DNA of 64,000 nt, from assembly GCF_002127325.2 (NCBI RefSeq), contig NC_035448.2, positions 119,058,538-119,122,537 of the forward strand, read 5' to 3'. The translations under genes and the position numbers were made by a program. The notes under the pieces are model-generated. The model had not been told where the DNA came from, did not search any database, and worked only from the letters and a program-made list of their open reading frames with translations. Of this stretch, positions 53,037-63,025 are shown in pieces (position 1 is the stretch's first letter; each line of letters starts with the position of its first letter). The DNA comes from Helianthus annuus (taxonomy: Eukaryota > Streptophyta > Magnoliopsida > Asterales > Asteraceae).

Positions 53037-54651
53037 GACTCCCCCTTAGATGTTGACGTAGTCTTTATCAGTTTTTAGATCCGTAGTCTTCAGTCTTAGT
53101 CTTTTCTCCAACTCTGTCTATTCTCACAAGCATTCTTCATAGGTTTCAAGATTAACACCTGGCTCTAACTTCAACTTCCCAATAGCTGTTGATCCAGACT
53201 CTCCCTTTCACAAACTCCCCCTCTCAGTATGCTGAGATCTTGAGATATCTGGCTCAAACTTTGACAGTTTGCCTCCATTGGAAATAATGAAATCTCCAAA
53301 CCTGTTACTCAACCAATAACATTAAAATTCATCTTTTTCAACCAATAAAAACAAATTTAATCAGTTCTAGCAATCCACTCAAATATTCAAGTTCAAGTTA
53401 ATGACCCTGAACATCTGATTAATCTACCAAGTTCAATTTAATGACCCTGGTTGATCTTTTGACGAATTCAACTGATTTAGTAAAATCATTTTTCAACTTT
53501 TTCTAAAAATAACAAGTATCAAATTAATGAACTTGTTTTTGACACAGAAAAACAATCAAACTTCCATCAAGGTAAGCTCTCCTCATTCTTCAGCTCAGAA
53601 TCTCCTGCATCTGCTTCATCTTTCTAGAATCCGACAATCAACTTTCCACTCTGGTTTGTCTAAAATAAAGTAGAAATAAAATCTTTTTGGATTTTAAGAT
53701 GATCTAAACTAAGAAATGAAATAACAGAAAACTTAAATTGCGGAAAATAAACTATTTACAAGTTTTAATTTTGGCGAGCGTGTCAGGAAATCATATCAGC
53801 TTTTCAGACAGATTACAAGTACCGTTAAGCTATATTACATACTCAGACTTAAACAATTCACCTCAATTGTCGATATACTGATCCATCTTAAATTCTCACA
53901 CAAACTTCAATCTATTCAGGATACCGTTTAAGTGTTTTAAGAACCTAGATCAATTCATGTGTCCCACATCTTGAATATACTCCCGTATCCAGAATCCCAA
54001 TATTCAGTCTTACAGGCAAGAATACTACAATGATGTCTGTACATAAATTAGGGGTTAAATGCGAGAACTGAGGGATCTCAGGTCAGAACTTCCGTTCAGC
54101 AAAGAGATATCAGCTTCAACTTTGCAGTGTGTCCCCTTTAGAGGATCTTTTCAGCTACAACAACTGATTATCAATTTTATTGTCTAATCAGCTGAGGGCT
54201 TTATGCTATAATTCAAGCATTTTGGATAAAGTATTAGCCAAGGACTAGGTCAGAACTACCATTCAGCAGAAGTCCCGGAATAATACCCCAGACATCATAG
54301 AGTACAAACACCTAGTATATCAGAATACGAGACCTTTCAAACGAGATTTCAGGGGTTACCTATATATCCAAGTAGTGCTCCCCACGAATTTCACCAGTTT
54401 GAAATTTTAGGTTTATATCCCGAATAAATCTACTAAATGTACGAAAACCTATCGACACATCGTTAGTGAGACTGTTTAACTCATTTTGTCTTTCCAAATC
54501 TTTAGCATACTGTAAGTGTCTAGCTGATGTACTATCATTTTCCCTATATACACAAGCTCTTTTTCAATTTTATCATGTTTTTGTATTTTAGCATTTTTAC
54601 TGTTTTTGTATTTTTCCTGAAAATAAACTATGTACAACTATCTATCTCCCC
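53037..54651 (-). mobile_element. 3' non-coding region of Cop2
   Basis: 1.6 kb with no protein-like frame between the RNase H stop and the 3' LTR. Segments match the Cop1 3' region (53900-54560 against 24990-25600). It is unusually long for a copia element without a third gene. Confidence 0.75.
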
Positions 54652-55119
54652 CTAAATACCAAAACACGTAAAAAACCGACAAACCATCGCAGATTGTTTC
54701 TCATCTTCATCCGCAACAGTATTCTCATCAACGCTCACAACCCCATCCGACACCAAAAGCAATTTCATACCATTAAGTTTTAACAAATATTGAAACCGAT
54801 TTTTATCAAAAGCTTTGGTATGCAAATCAGCTTTTTGTTCGTCAATGTGGATTTTCTCAATTCGTATCAACTTTTTCTCGAAGCAATCACGAATAAAGTG
54901 ATGACGAATTTCGATATGTTTAGTTTTAGCGTGATGTACTGGATTTTTAGTTATATTAATTGCAGCCTCATTATCAACAAACAGAGGTGTGTTAAGAAAC
55001 TGTAAACCGTAGTCGCGCATCTGTTGTTGTATCCACAGGATCTGAGAGCAGCAACTGCTAGCAGAAACATACTCCGCTTCACATGTAGATAGCGCCACAG
55101 ATGTTTGTTTCTTACACTG
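54652..55119 (-). pseudogene. pol: Cop2 RNase H
   Basis: The frame carries VALSTCEAEYVSASSCCSQILW, FVDNEAAINITKNPVHHAKTK and HIEIRHHFIRDC, the standard copia RNase H. Catalytic Glu and Asp residues of these motifs are present. The TAG at 55120-55122 separates it from RT; the codons around it (LVT-stop-QCKKQT) show a Trp codon changed to TAG. It ends naturally at 54652 after a short acidic tail. Confidence 0.9.
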
Positions 55120-56136
55120 CTAGGTAACCAATCTCGGACCAAAGAACTGGCATCCTGCAGTTGTTGATTTCGCGTTGACTTTGCAGCATCCGAAATCTGA
55201 ATCGGAATACCCTTCGAGTGTAAAATCGCCTTTTCTAGGATACCATAACCCCAATGACGGAGTACCTTTCAGGTAACGTAATATCCTCTTGACAATAATC
55301 ATGTGCGATGCTCTCGGGTTAGACTGAAATCTTGCTGCGAGGCACGTTGGGTACATGATGTCAGGACGTGAAGCAGTCAGATACATCAAAGAACCTATCA
55401 TGGAACGGTAAAACGTTTCATCAGCCCTGTCTCCGGTGAGATCTGGGTGAATCCCATGATTAGTCGCAAGTGGGGTAGCAGCTGGAGTAGAACTTGACAT
55501 TCCAAATTTCTCTAGAATATCATGCACGTACTTCGTTTGATGAATGAAAATTCCTTCAGGAAGTTGTTCAACTTGTAAACCCAGAAAGAATTTCATCTCC
55601 CCCATTGATGACATTTCGAACTTCTGCTTCATCACCTGTTCGAAATCTTTGCATAATTTCTCATTTGTTGACCCAAAAATTATATCGTCCACATAAATTT
55701 GTACTATCAGAAGATGACCATCAACGACTTTGGTGAAGAGAGTGGCATCCACTTTTCCACGAATGAACTGGTTAGCGAGTAGGTGTTGAGACAAAGTCTC
55801 GTACCATGCTCTCGGCGCCTGATGTAGACCATACAACGCTTTGTCCAGCAGATAAACTTTGTTCTTGTGGATTGGGTCAGTAAAACCCGGCGGTTGACCA
55901 ACATAAACCTCCTCTTTGACCTTCCCATAAAGAAACGCTGATTTAACATCTAACTGATATACTTTGAAATTCTTCCAAGACGCAAATGCTAGGAAAATTC
56001 TGATAGCCTCTAGCCGTGCGACAGGAGCATAGACTTCGGTAAAATCAATCCCCTCCTGTTGACTAAAGCCTTGAACAACGAGTCGAGCTTTGTTCCTTAC
56101 AACCACTCCTCTATCGTCCCTCTTACATTTGAAAAC
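55120..56136 (-). pseudogene. pol: Cop2 reverse transcriptase
   Basis: Intact copia RT motifs: [54 protein letters not shown], the catalytic [11 protein letters not shown] and [16 protein letters not shown]. The frame is open from the TAG at 56137-56139 to the TAG at 55120-55122. The first stop interrupts [17 protein letters not shown], again Trp to stop. It copies element RNA into DNA. Confidence 0.92.
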
Positions 56137-58170
56137 CTATTTTGTATTGATTTTCCTTTGACCCTCCGGCAAATCAACTAACTTCCACACCCCCAACTTT
56201 TCAAACTGACTTAACTCTTCTTGCATTGCTATGACCCAAGAGTCTTCAGTAAGCGCCTCTTTGTAAGTTCTCGGTTCGACCTGCGAGATAAAACAACTTA
56301 ATGAAAATTCAGTTTGTAAAGGTGCTACTGTAGAATAAAAACATGTTAAGCCCTGGTCAATTTGACGTCTCGTGCGAACGCCCGATTGCAATTCTCCTAT
56401 TATCAACTCCTCTGGATGATAAGACAGAGTTCGCGACATCACTTCGCTTGGAACTTCTACATTTCCCTCCAGATTAGTAACATTATGTTCTGCATCTTGT
56501 TCACCAACTTGGTTTGTTTGACTTGATAACTGGATCTGCTCCCCCTCAAGGTCTGAATCACCATGGTCAAAAACTGGCATATTTTCAGCTTCTTGATCAT
56601 CATTCACCTCCGACTGATTACCAGGAGCAACGGCATCATCATGTTCACCAGCATTACTAGGACCTGCTTCATCATCATTTGAAGTTTCCCGAGGTCTTCT
56701 AGAATACTCCGCTAGAAACCTGAGCTGCGACTCATATTCTCGCAAAATATCCAGCTCATCAAAGAAATCTTCTTCTTCCTCTGATTCTTCTCTCATGTCA
56801 AACGAATCCCAAATTTTTTCATAATGATAACGCCATGAATCACCAGGATTCTGTGGCGGCATAGAGTAACCTTGACATTCAACATTTGCTACCTCAATAA
56901 TCTGCTTGTCGCTTGGAATGAAGACACGTCTCAAAGGACTTGAATAACCCACAAAGATTCCCTCAACGCTCTTCGGACCAAACTTTCCTTTAGGCTCTAT
57001 CACCGTACAGGGTGACCCAAACGGTTCTAGATACTTCAAATTCGGCTTGCGTTTATTGAGTAGCTCAAAACACGTCTTGTTGAACTTCTTTACAGTAAGA
57101 ACTCTGTTGAGAGTATAGCATGCAGCAGAAACAGCTTCAGCCCAGAAATTAATTGGTAACTTAGAGTCTGGAAGCATCGTTCTGGCTGTCTCGATTAGCG
57201 TCCGGTTTTTGCGTTCTGCAACTCCATTCTGCTGAGGAGTGTACGGAGTGCTAAACTCATGCAGTATACCTCTTTCAACACAAAATTCTTCCAACTTACT
57301 GTTTTTGAATTCAGTACCATTATCACTGCGAATTCTACAGATCGGCCTCTGGTACAGATTCTCAATTCTTTTAAACAATGCCATCAAACTATCAAAAGTC
57401 TCATCTTTTGACTTCAAAAACATTACCCAAGAAAATCTGGAATAATCATCAGTCACGACCAAACAGTATAAATCTCCTGTTATACTCTTGACATTCACTG
57501 GACCAAACAAATCCATGTGAAGTCTTTCCAAAGGTCTTGAAACTGAATTGACTTGCTTTGAGGGATGTGACTTTTTCTTCTGTTTGCCTTTGACACAACT
57601 TATGCACTCCCCTTCCAGATGAAAACCTTTAATATTCACTCCAGTAACCAAATCGTTATGTACCAAGTGATTCATTTTCCTTAGGTGAATATGCCCCATC
57701 TTTCGGTGCCATAACCTTGACTCTTTTTCCGTTGCTCTGGACACAAAACAATGAGCCTGACCCGTGGTTGTAGTAGCAACGCTCATGTCCAACACGTACA
57801 GATCGTTGACTCTTGGTGCCCTCATGATGATCCACTCTTCAGGTATCACAAATCCCGGTTTCAAGATCAAACATTCTTTGTCGGTGAAATGAGTAGTATA
57901 CATTCTGTCACAGATCTGGGAGATACTCAGCAGGTTGTTCTCCAGCTCAGCGATGTAGTTAACTCTCTCAAACATTATAATGCCATTTGACAATGTTCCT
58001 TCACCTATGATCCTTCCTCCTTGATTACCCGCAAAACCCACATAACCACCGTTAATGCTATTCACATCATACAGCAATGCGGTCTTCCCTGTCATATGCC
58101 TTGACGCTCCACTATCCATTATCCACCTGGATACAAGTTTTGGAAGATCCTGCACATAACAAATCATCAT
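56137..58170 (-). pseudogene. pol: Cop2 protease and integrase
   Basis: 677 residues. Protease: RWIMDSGASRHMTG (D-S-G). Integrase: HHCC finger (LWHRKMGHIHLRKM ... CISCVKGKQKKK), then the core with HMDLFGPV (Asp), IRSDNGTEFKN (Asp) and PQQNGVAERKNR (Glu). A Glu/Asp-rich linker leads to the RT start (SCFISQVEPRTYKEALTED). All catalytic residues are present. The frame ends at TAG 56137-56139. An MMICYVQ-DLPK start follows a TTGTTATGTGCAG tract, which looks like a splice acceptor, so pol may be reached by splicing rather than frameshifting; this is a guess. Confidence 0.9.
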
Positions 58171-58238
58171 TTAAACAACTTCAAGAAAGATGCCGATTCA
58201 TGCTTCGCGAACCAGGAAGCTCCGGCAATTCAAACTGT

Positions 58239-59960
58239 TTAGTCAAACATTGAGTCCACCCAGGCCTCATCAGCCTTAGGTGCAACCTTGACTCTTGCAA
58301 TTTGAATTTTGAAATTTTCAGCCTTGAGTGGCGGAAAATTTGCATCATAATCAACAATAATTGGCTCTTCAGCCTTTTTCTCTTCAGAATTTGAAACTTT
58401 CTTCTCAACTTGTGATTCAATTTTTGGTTTCCACACCTGTTGAGTTTCTGCAACCCTTTTATAAAATTTATCATTTTGAGTTACCAATTTCTTTACGGGT
58501 TTAGTTTTTGCTTTTACGTTGTCGATTTTAACGTTTTTCTTCTCAACCACTTTCTTCTCAACATACATCAGTGCTTTACCCTTCACATCAACCTTCTTTT
58601 GTTGAACCTTCACAGCTTCAGTCCTAGGCTTCACATATGTACACTTTCGTGCAATATGACCAACCTGTTCACATCTAAAACAAGTACGAGTATCAGCTAC
58701 CCGACTCGTGCCTTCAGACTGAGCCTGTGAAGCTCTCTTCTCAAAAAATTCTTTATTTGATTTTGAAAAAATTTCTTTTTCTTCATCAGCAAGTGAACTT
58801 GAACTGTTCACAAACTTTTTCTTTTCAACAACCCTTTTGTGTGAAACATTCTTTTTCTGAAACGATTTACCCCCCTGATAACCACCCGACCGGTTGTTTC
58901 TGTTGTTATTGTAAAAACGCGGTGGATAACCAGTTTTCTTGTTGTAAACCCTGTCTTTCTTTCGACTCAGAGTATTCACTGCTGACAACTCGACTTCAAC
59001 AAGTTTGAAAACATTTGTCAATTTGTTCAAATTAACATTCTCTAATGGAAACTCAGAATCCGAAAACAACTTATCCGATCCCGACATCTTGTACATGACA
59101 AGATCAGATTCATCATGTAAGTTGTTTTTGGACTTTTGCTTCGGAATGTATTTGTCTAGAAAACACCCATCCTCCTCAGAAGTGTCACAATCCGGTTTAA
59201 GCACTTTGTCTACCACACTTTTCACCACATCATTTTGGACACTTTCGTCATTGGAAGACGTGAACATGACATCAATATTCTCCGGAAGTTGCACTTCACT
59301 TCCTTCTTCAAGTTCAACCAACCCAGACTCTTTTTTAGTGTAATTGTGCAAAATCGGCGGTGGAACTTTGTGAAACCCTACACCGGTACCATCTGAAAAC
59401 ACATCCTCGCCAGCTTTGTTTTTTCCTATAGGTTTAGGAACAATATGGTGCAACACAAAGCTTGCAGAGTTATAACTGTTAAGTTTCAACTGAATTCGCT
59501 CATTCTCTATTTCAGCTTCTTGAACTTTAAGTATCAATTTAGCGATCTCATCCAGTTGTTTATTAATTGATTCTTCTTTTATTCTCACCACAGCTCGCAA
59601 ATGTTTATTTTCTTTAAACGTTTTACCATTTCGTTCATCACTTTCTTTAACTGTGGTTTTGAGTTTTTCAAATTTCTCAGAAATTTTACGGTTTTCAAGA
59701 ATTAACTTTTCATTTTCAGTTTTAACCTTTTCATGATCAATTTTATCTTTTTCCATTTGAGAAGTTAACTCTTTGATCCGTTCAGTTGAAGCTCTCACAG
59801 TTATGTCACGACCGAGTATTTGATCCTCAACACTGCTGACTTTAGCTGTCAGGTTTTTAATTTTCTCATTGTTGAGATACGTGACAGTGCTACAGAAATT
59901 GCATTCTTTTGTGCAATTTTTGCAGTCAATGTTTCCATCAATCTTCTTACTGACGCATTA
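58239..59960 (-). pseudogene. gag: Cop2 Gag extension: coiled coil and second CCHC knuckle
   Basis: The frame upstream of the Met at 59798 joins Gag by a one-base shift near 59955 (the other frame reads NCTKECNFCSTVTYLNNEK). Residues 1-100 of the 519-residue ORF are coiled coil (KFEKLKTTVKESDERNGK). A Lys-rich middle (YNKKTGYPPRFYNNNRNNR) precedes the knuckle CFRCEQVGHIARKC and a basic tail ending EAWVDSMFD. It is equivalent to the Cop1 segments at 28074-26435. The role in particle assembly is inferred. Confidence 0.8.
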
Positions 59961-62002
59961 CCTGACACATTTGGACTGGCCTGATTCTTAGACTCCGAAA
60001 CAGAATTAGGATCTACCTCAAGTGCTTTCGCAGCTAGCACTTTGTCAGCCATCTTTCCCAGATTTTCAGCTGTCAACTCCTGCGTAACATCGATCAAGCC
60101 TATATCAATCTCTTCTTTTTCTTTCTTTTCTTTCTCTTCTTTCTCTTTCTCTTTCTCTTCTTCAATCATCTTTGACGTTGGTGTTCCCCACCACTTGTGC
60201 TGCCAATATTCATCTTCTTCTTTATACTCCTTGATGATGGCCTCGATATCAAGCGTTTTGTCATCAATTGCGATGTTGCCATACTTATCAAGGTAACACT
60301 CTCTGTCTGGATCCCATCTATTCGCTCTTTTTGCCTCTAGATATACACCAGAAAGTCTGATAATCTTGTTTTCAGCAACCATCTTCCGGTATCTATACTT
60401 CTGTTCCTCTGTTCGATTATCTTTCCATGGAATAGGCTCATTCTTTGCCATGAAAGCATAACCAACAGCATCTTCTTCTGGCAAAACCTCTTTGCTCCAA
60501 TCGTAACCCTCATCATCATAAATCACAGCTAAAGCCCTCGATTTGTCTCTGTTCTCTTCCTGCTGCTTCAATCTGGGCGGCTCGGATTTATTCTGATGGT
60601 AGATTGCCTTTTTGTAGTAGTCGTCTTGAAACGGATTCTCAGATTCATCAGCGTATGCATTCCTGCATTCCCTCTTGAAATGACCCTTCTGTTTACACTT
60701 AAAACATGTCACCTTTGACTTATCGAACCCCAGCTTTGTAGACGGACCTCCGATTGTCTTCCTCCCGGTAATTTCCATGAAACGCTGAGCACGTCGAACA
60801 GCACTTGCCATCGCCCAACGAATATCTATCAATTCCATTTCCTCCGGGTCTATCTGATCGTAGTCTTCTTTTGTCAGATTTGTGTTTCCGATCTTTCCAG
60901 CCACCAAACCTTCATAGGACTCCAAAACAGACGCTAGAAAAACCATTTGTTGCTTGGCCGACTCTTCATCAAAGTTCTGTGCGTTCTTCAGATCTATCGC
61001 GATGTTGTACGAAAACTTCGCATCAGAACATTTTTCAGAAGACGAAGATCCACCGTGATAACCACTGTGGCTTCCACTGCTTGGACTGCTTTGACTTTCT
61101 TTGTTTGCTGAAGAAACATTCTCAGTAGAAAATGCAGTTTTCAGAGAAGTAGCTTTCGGCATCAAGCTTTTCGGATAGTAAAGATCCAAGTTTTGTTGAT
61201 AGGATGAGTGATTGACTTTGTAAGTTTTCTTCAATTCAAGCTCATAACTTTCAAGTCTCTCAATCACAACATCTGGAGTCAAATTTTCAGGAGCAATAGT
61301 GTTCTTCAACATCAGTGCGTAGTATCTCCAATCCACTTCGTCTGGTAATGAATCAAACAATTTGTCAACAAGTTCTTCATCAGAATACGTAATCTTATGT
61401 CGTGCAAGTTCCAGCTTCAGATGACCGAACCTTTCAATCATTTTACAAACCGATTCATTTTTAAGACAACTAAACATGTCAAACTCTTTTCTAAGAAGTT
61501 TCGTTTTATTTTTTACAATCTCTTTGCTACCAAGACACTTCTTTTCAAGTTTTTCCCAAAAATCTTTAGCATTGGAGTAATCTATCAGCGAAATGATATC
61601 TTCTCGCACCGATTGAAACAATAACGCCACACACTTTTGCTCTGCCACAAAGGATTCAATTTCGTCAGCTGATGATAAAGTTTCTCCACTTTTGTCTCCA
61701 TGAACATATCCATTTTTCAAACTCTTCCAACTTGCAAATGCGAAAGCCATCAACCAATCCTCAAATTTTCTCGACCAACGGCTATATTCCTCGATTACCA
61801 TAAGCTTCGGAGGTTTGTTGAATGTACCGAATGCACTCTCAGACTCCCAAGCTTCCTTCTTTTTCTCCTTTGATTGATTCTCATTCCTATTGTTCGAAGA
61901 TGTATCGTTGTTTCCCGAACTTCCCGTGAATGCATACATGTCGCTGAACGGATTCATGAAAATATCATCCATTTTGATCGTACCTGCAAAATCAACCAAC
62001 AC
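59849..62002 (-). CDS. gag: Cop2 Gag, N-terminal 717 residues
   Basis: The ATG at 62002 is followed by an Asn/Ser-rich lead, the copia Gag core (KPPKLMVIEEYSRWSRKFEDW, KTKLLRKEFDMFSCL, ELVDKLFDSLPDEVDW), a Ser/Gly linker (SSPSSGSHSGYHGGSSSSEK), LTKEDYDQIDPEEMELIDIRW and the knuckle CFKCKQKGHFKREC. A Lys/Glu run (EEEKEKEKEEKEKKEKEE) lies near the end. The natural frame continued into the extension; the ORF ends at 59849 because of the shift. It would form the particle and bind RNA. Confidence 0.85.
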   Translation of the reverse strand: MLVDFAGTIKMDDIFMNPFSDMYAFTGSSGNNDTSSNNRNENQSKEKKKEAWESESAFGTFNKPPKLMVIEEYSRWSRKFEDWLMAFAFASWKSLKNGYVHGDKSGETLSSADEIESFVAEQKCVALLFQSVREDIISLIDYSNAKDFWEKLEKKCLGSKEIVKNKTKLLRKEFDMFSCLKNESVCKMIERFGHLKLELARHKITYSDEELVDKLFDSLPDEVDWRYYALMLKNTIAPENLTPDVVIERLESYELELKKTYKVNHSSYQQNLDLYYPKSLMPKATSLKTAFSTENVSSANKESQSSPSSGSHSGYHGGSSSSEKCSDAKFSYNIAIDLKNAQNFDEESAKQQMVFLASVLESYEGLVAGKIGNTNLTKEDYDQIDPEEMELIDIRWAMASAVRRAQRFMEITGRKTIGGPSTKLGFDKSKVTCFKCKQKGHFKRECRNAYADESENPFQDDYYKKAIYHQNKSEPPRLKQQEENRDKSRALAVIYDDEGYDWSKEVLPEEDAVGYAFMAKNEPIPWKDNRTEEQKYRYRKMVAENKIIRLSGVYLEAKRANRWDPDRECYLDKYGNIAIDDKTLDIEAIIKEYKEEDEYWQHKWWGTPTSKMIEEEKEKEKEEKEKKEKEEIDIGLIDVTQELTAENLGKMADKVLAAKALEVDPNSVSESKNQASPNVSGNASVRRLMETLTAKIAQKNAISVALSRISTMRKLKT

Positions 62003-62532
62003 TTAGAAAAATTTTCGAGATTTTTGAAAAACAGAACCACAAAAGCGAACCAATCTGTACACGTGACAGATAAGCGGACCAAACAGGTTCAGATAAGCGA
62101 ACCAGCAATCAAGTTCAGATAAGCGAACCAGTAATGTCCGTTCGAGCGGACCAAACAAAGTCAATATGAGCGAACTAGAATTGTACGTTCGAGCGGACCA
62201 AAAAGTGTCCGTTCGAGCGAACCAATATGTAAAAATGTCTGAAAAAGCGAACCAAACAGGTATTTCAAGCGAACCAGAACTGTACGAAAAAGCGGATCAC
62301 CTTGTTCGAAAACGCGAACCACTGTTTTTAGCCGGTTTTAACCATTTTTAGTCCGAATTTCACTCTAATACTTTCTAGGATTTGTTATTAGTGTGTTTTA
62401 CACGTTATACTCAAATTTCAGACAATTTCGACCGCAGGAACCATTAAAAACCGAAAAAGTATGAGAAAAAGTGAGTAGAAGAGAGAGATTTCTGCAGATA
62501 TAAGCTGTAGTAGTATGAACTCCTCGTCCTGA
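62003..62532 (-). repeat. Cop2 leader with GCGAACC / GCGGACC array
   Basis: About sixteen AAGCGAACC or GAGCGGACC units occur at 62040-62320 (plus strand), several paired as near-palindromes (GTCCGTTCGAGCGGAC). The rest of the leader to the primer-binding site is unique. The same units lie upstream of the LTR TATA box. Confidence 0.82.
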
Positions 62533-62544
62533 GCTCTGATACCA
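62533..62544 (-). other. Primer-binding site of Cop2 (initiator Met tRNA)
   Basis: Minus strand TGGTATCAGAGC, 2 bp from the LTR end at 62547. Confidence 0.92.
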
Positions 62545-62546
62545 CT

Positions 62547-62940
62547 TGTTGGACCGTTCTTTGACCCGAAAAGTCAGTCAGAGTAGCTCATCCTCACATA
62601 TAAAGGCGGAATCAGAATATGCAAGGTTACAACAGCTTGTTCTATTAAGTTCCTTTGCTTTTATTACTTTTCTACTGAAATTTTGACATAGTTTCGCTCC
62701 AGCATACACATATCCGTTCTATGAACCGCTCAGACGAACACCCTATATATAGACATCCTGGTTCGCTCATATGACATGCCATATGAGCGGACCTGGTACA
62801 ACTTGACACAAAAGCGAACTAGTTAAGACCAAATGAGCGGACCACAATGCACCATGTACAGAAAAGCGAACCTAACTCTATTTTACATAATATTTACATT
62901 TTGACCCCCTGTTGACTAATCTTGACTTCAGACTTTTTGT
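62547..62940 (-). repeat. 5' LTR of Cop2, outer end missing
   Basis: Aligns with 52610-53003 at about 99%. Minus TATA box 62744-62751; inverted repeat 62761-62793 just upstream. The last ~34 bp (TAGACGCAGTCAAC...CATCAACA in the other LTR) are absent. Confidence 0.9.
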
Positions 62941-63025
62941 TGAAATTTTGACAGAGTTTCGCTCCAGCATACACATATCCGTTCTGTGAACCGCTCAGAC
63001 GAACACCCTATATATAGACATCCTG
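62941..63025 (-). repeat. Partial second Cop2 LTR copy
   Basis: 85 bp (TGAAATTTTGACAGAGTTTC to CATCCTG) repeat 62676-62760. It is fused to the truncated 5' LTR and ends at the CACTA insertion. It implies a second family member or an LTR rearrangement at this spot. Confidence 0.8.

Larger units (their letters stand above)
52610..63025 (-). mobile_element. Cop2: young copia retrotransposon, nearly full length
   Basis: 3' LTR 52610-53036, RNase H, RT, integrase, protease, long Gag, leader with motif array, initiator-Met primer-binding site 62533-62544, and 5' LTR 62547-62940. The two LTRs differ at four sites in about 390 bp by hand alignment, so the insertion is recent. Pol is broken only by two TGG to TAG changes and Gag by one frameshift. 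The outermost ~34 bp of the 5' LTR are replaced by a partial second LTR copy (62941-63025), which is itself cut by the CACTA element, so the target duplication cannot be checked. Confidence 0.88.
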
